Source: Minisyncoccota bacterium
Lineage (GTDB): Bacteria > Patescibacteriota > Minisyncoccia > Minisyncoccales > CSSED10-335
Assembly (NCBI GenBank): GCA_021129615.1
Contig: JAJOKY010000035.1
Coordinates: 1 to 7,980 of the forward strand
Length of the DNA: 7,980 nt
Reading direction: 5' to 3'
Position 1 is the first letter of the stretch, and the number at the start of each line of letters is the position of its first letter. Positions 5,494 to 7,980 of the stretch are shown here, one piece after another. Below the pieces are notes generated by a model. The model did not search any database and had not been told where the DNA came from. It saw only the letters and a list, made by a program, of their open reading frames with translations. A program made the position numbers and the translations under genes.

Positions 5494-7547
5494 TGGATAA
5501 AAAAAGTGTAAAAAATAAGATTAAAAGGCTTAGAGCAGCTATTAATCATTATAGGTATGTTTATCATGTTTTAGACAGAGAAGAGATATCTAGTGAAGCC
5601 TTAGACTCTTTGAAAAAAGAGCTTTTTGATTTAGAGACAAGATTTCCATCACTGATAACTGCAGACTCACCAACTCAAAGAATAGGGAGTAGGCCTCTAA
5701 AAAAATTTAAAAAAATTAAAAGAGACACCCCTATGTTGTCGCTTAATGATGCCTTTTCTTCTGGTGATATTATTAGCTGGATAAAGAGAATTAAAAAAAT
5801 AATTCCCGATGAACAATTAGATTTTTATTGTGAATATAAGATAGATGGATTAGCTTTTCAGGTAGACTATATTGATGGTGTTTTTGCTATTGGATCAACA
5901 AGGGGTGATGGAATTATTGGAGAGGATGTAACAGAAAACCTAAAAACAATAGAATCATTACCATTAAAAATAAGAGAGAAGAGGGCAGTAATGGAGGATA
6001 TCAGAGATATGAGTAGAGAAATAAAAGATATTGTTGCTCAATTTTATAATGGTAAGCTTAGTATAAGAGGGGAAGCCTTCATATCTAGGGATAATTTTAA
6101 AAAAATCAATGAAACTCGCAAAAAAAATGGACTTACTCTCTTTGCAAATACTCGGAATATAACTGCTGGATCTATCAGGCAACTCGACTCTAAGGTAGCA
6201 GCAGCAAGGAAACTTGACGCTTTTATTTATGATCTAGTCGGTTGTGATAAGATAATTAGTCATTCTTATCGACATAAATTATTAAAAATATTGGGGTTTA
6301 AGATAAATCCATATAGCAGAGAGTGCCATAGCATTGATGAGATAGTCTCCTTTCGCGAAGAGTGTAAAGAGAGGCGGGATAGCCTCGGATATGATATTGA
6401 TGGAATAGTTGTTCTTGTTAATAATAATAATCTTTTTAATAGATTAGGTGTAGTCGGTAAAGCCCCAAGGGGAGCAATTGCTTTTAAGCTTGGATTAAAA
6501 CAGACAACTACTAGAGTAAAAAATATAGAGGTGCAGATTGGTAGAACTGGTATCCTAACTCCAGTTGCCAACCTTGATCCAGTTGATCTAGGCGGGGTTA
6601 CCATATCTAGAGCAACTCTACATAATTATGGGGAGTTAGAAAGGTTAGGGGTAATGATAGGAGACACTGTTATTATTGGACGAGCTGGAGATGTTATCCC
6701 CGACATAATAGGTGTGGTTCATAAAATGAGAGACGGAAAAGAGAAAAAAATAATTATTCCCAGTAGATGCCCTTCTTGTGGTGAGGGGATAAACAGAGAA
6801 GAGAAGGGTTCATTAATAATTCGTTGTAATAATCCGAACTGTTTAGATAAAAAAAAGAGGATATTTACCCACTTTATCTCTAGAAAAATTTTTGATATTT
6901 CTGGACTTGGAGGGAGGGTTATTGAGAAGCTTATTGACAATAATAAGGTCTCTGATCCAGCGGATATTTTCTCTCTTAAGATAGAAGACTTCTTAGATCT
7001 TGATGGGTTTGCGAATAAGATGGCTGAAAATGCCCTGAATTCTATTCTTTCTTCAAAGAAGATAGAGATGAATAGATTTATCCAGTCTTTTAACATAAAA
7101 AATGTCGGAAAAGAGACCGCCACCTTATTGGCGAGTAATTTTAAGAATCCCGAGGATATTATGAGCACATCATTAGAAGAGCTTATTTCCATTAAGGACA
7201 TTGGAGAGATTACAGCTAGAAATATATATGAATGGTTTAGAAATAAAGACAATATTAAGTTTTTGAGGAAATTAAGAGAAGCTGGAATAGAGATTATTGA
7301 TGAAAAAAAGGGGACGACCTTAGCTGGTAAGAAGTTTTTAATTACCGGAACACTCCCTTCTTTAAGTAGGGATGTTATAAAAAAGAAGATAAGGTTGATG
7401 GGTGGAAAGGTCCTAGAGAGCGTTAGTAGCAAAATTGATTATATCATTGTTGGTAAAAATCCAGGGTCAAAGCTTAATAGGGCAAAAAGACTTAAAATAG
7501 AGGAGTTAAGTGAGGCTGATTTTTTAAAGATGATAGATAGTAAATAA
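5493..7547 (+). CDS. ligA: NAD+-dependent DNA ligase LigA
   Basis: A 684-residue ligase (E. coli LigA is 671) that seals nicks using NAD+. Domain Ia lies at about 1-65, with Y24/H25 matching E. coli Y22/H23. The adenylation domain has nucleophile K116 in EYKIDG, the RGE glutamate E194, R221 and R229, R295, D303 in YDIDG and K332. An OB fold follows, then a zinc finger (C426, C429, C445, C450), helix-hairpin-helix repeats (about 465-595) and a C-terminal BRCT domain (about 607-684) with GKKFLITGTL and a Gly-Gly pair. Oddities are Ser34, Leu37 and Leu308 at positions that are Asp32, Tyr35 and Lys290 in E. coli, and about 20 extra charged residues before RGE. All core catalytic residues otherwise remain, so it is probably active. 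A weak AGGGA (5484-5488) precedes the ATG, which overlaps the pilin stop. Ligation has no obvious link to the pili; the position probably reflects genome packing. Confidence 0.97.
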   Translation: MDKKSVKNKIKRLRAAINHYRYVYHVLDREEISSEALDSLKKELFDLETRFPSLITADSPTQRIGSRPLKKFKKIKRDTPMLSLNDAFSSGDIISWIKRIKKIIPDEQLDFYCEYKIDGLAFQVDYIDGVFAIGSTRGDGIIGEDVTENLKTIESLPLKIREKRAVMEDIRDMSREIKDIVAQFYNGKLSIRGEAFISRDNFKKINETRKKNGLTLFANTRNITAGSIRQLDSKVAAARKLDAFIYDLVGCDKIISHSYRHKLLKILGFKINPYSRECHSIDEIVSFREECKERRDSLGYDIDGIVVLVNNNNLFNRLGVVGKAPRGAIAFKLGLKQTTTRVKNIEVQIGRTGILTPVANLDPVDLGGVTISRATLHNYGELERLGVMIGDTVIIGRAGDVIPDIIGVVHKMRDGKEKKIIIPSRCPSCGEGINREEKGSLIIRCNNPNCLDKKKRIFTHFISRKIFDISGLGGRVIEKLIDNNKVSDPADIFSLKIEDFLDLDGFANKMAENALNSILSSKKIEMNRFIQSFNIKNVGKETATLLASNFKNPEDIMSTSLEELISIKDIGEITARNIYEWFRNKDNIKFLRKLREAGIEIIDEKKGTTLAGKKFLITGTLPSLSRDVIKKKIRLMGGKVLESVSSKIDYIIVGKNPGSKLNRAKRLKIEELSEADFLKMIDSK

Positions 7548-7562
7548 TAGGGATTGATTAAT

Positions 7563-7980
7563 ATGACTATAAGAGTAATAGACCATATAAAAAAACTTGA
7601 TTGGATTTTGATTGGTTCAGCTTTTTTTCTTTTTCTAATTGGACTCATCTCTGTTTATAGTTCCGCAAGTGATGGATTGGGCTCTGTAAAAAAACAGATT
7701 ATTTTCTTAATAGTTGGAATTGTAGCAATGATAGTTGTAAGTTCCTTTGACTGGATGGCTTTGAAAGAGAATTCTAGCTTAGTTTTATTCTTATATTCCA
7801 TTGGGGTAGTACTTCTTGTTGGTCTATTTTTTTTCGCTCCCGTTATTAGAAGTGTCAGGAGATGGTATGTAATAGGCCCCTTCTCATTTGACCCGATAGT
7901 ATTTGTCAAAATAGTTCTTATAATTCTTTTAGCAAAGTATTTCTCAAGTCGCCATATTGAAATGTATAAGTTTTCTCATA
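7563..7980 (+). CDS. rodA: RodA/FtsW-family (SEDS) peptidoglycan glycosyltransferase, 5' part
   Basis: The first 139 codons of a polytopic membrane protein, cut by the window edge. SEDS proteins polymerise lipid II into glycan strands; RodA does so for cell elongation, FtsW for division. At least four hydrophobic segments are visible (about residues 13-33, 46-64, 74-95 and 114-125). The recognisable family block is RRWYVIGPFSFDP (99-111) followed by K116 and LLAKYFSSRH. It keeps the conserved Arg-Trp (W101) and the Gly-Pro-Phe-Phe spacing. In most members the next motif is QPSE or QPxE before the Lys; here it reads D110-P-I-V113. RodA is preferred over FtsW because of the short N-terminus and overall resemblance to CPR RodA from memory; FtsW is not excluded. 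A weak AGGGA (7549-7553) lies nine bases before the ATG, and the gene follows ligA by 15 bases. Confidence 0.85.
   Translation, partial: MTIRVIDHIKKLDWILIGSAFFLFLIGLISVYSSASDGLGSVKKQIIFLIVGIVAMIVVSSFDWMALKENSSLVLFLYSIGVVLLVGLFFFAPVIRSVRRWYVIGPFSFDPIVFVKIVLIILLAKYFSSRHIEMYKFSH

Noticed and set aside
6120..6127. Runs of eight A (6120-6127, 6849-6856) and eight T (7827-7834) as possible slippage or frameshift sites
   Set aside because: The frames continue intact through each run and encode expected residues; such runs are common in AT-rich genomes.
6719..7432. A 237-codon open frame on the - strand within ligA
   Set aside because: It lies wholly opposite well-supported ligA coding sequence, its product has no recognisable domain, and purine-rich coding strands often leave long open antisense frames.
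7439..7909. Two - strand open frames at the ligA end and over the rodA start
   Set aside because: They oppose the BRCT coding region and the RodA membrane segments; their products are low-complexity with no motif.
1..7980. Recoded UGA codons
   Set aside because: UGA ends the first partial gene and the first prepilin, each in a coupled overlap with the next start, so standard termination fits.

Overview
The window is an AT-rich, tightly packed stretch of bacterial chromosome in which every gene lies on the + strand. It most resembles a Candidate Phyla Radiation (Patescibacteria, Parcubacteria-like) genome. That is inferred from the divergent LigA, the TraG/VirD4-like ATPase encoded beside pilus genes, and the low GC with AGA/AGG-dominated arginine codons. 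UGA is used as a normal stop (100-102 and 4004-4006), so there is no sign of the UGA-glycine recoding known in Gracilibacteria and Absconditabacteria.

Layout: the 3' end of an unrecognised gene (1-102); a large membrane-anchored P-loop ATPase of the TraG/VirD4/DUF87 type (99-2525); a prepilin peptidase/N-methyltransferase (2558-3352); four consecutive prepilin-like proteins (3371-5493); the NAD+-dependent DNA ligase LigA (5493-7547); and the 5' end of a RodA/FtsW-family glycosyltransferase (7563-7980, cut by the window edge). Gaps between genes are at most 32 bases and four junctions overlap (two ATGA, two TAATG). This looks like one polycistronic unit with translational coupling. I see no promoter, terminator, RNA gene, repeat array or mobile element.

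Functionally the first two thirds is a pilus module. The peptidase would process the four prepilins. Their order and features match the GspH-I-J-K (PilE/V/W/X-like) minor pseudopilin set, which primes and caps a type IV filament, with the last one lacking the conserved Glu5 as GspK does. The ATPase may link the pilus to DNA or protein transport, but its role is unproven. No major pilin, assembly ATPase (PilB/PilT) or platform protein (PilC) lies here. The ligase and RodA are housekeeping genes attached downstream.

The points most worth a second look are substitutions in LigA at positions lining the NAD+ pocket of the E. coli enzyme, a Val in place of the conserved Glu of the RodA QPxE motif, the very short GspK-like protein, and paired cysteines in all four minor pilins.
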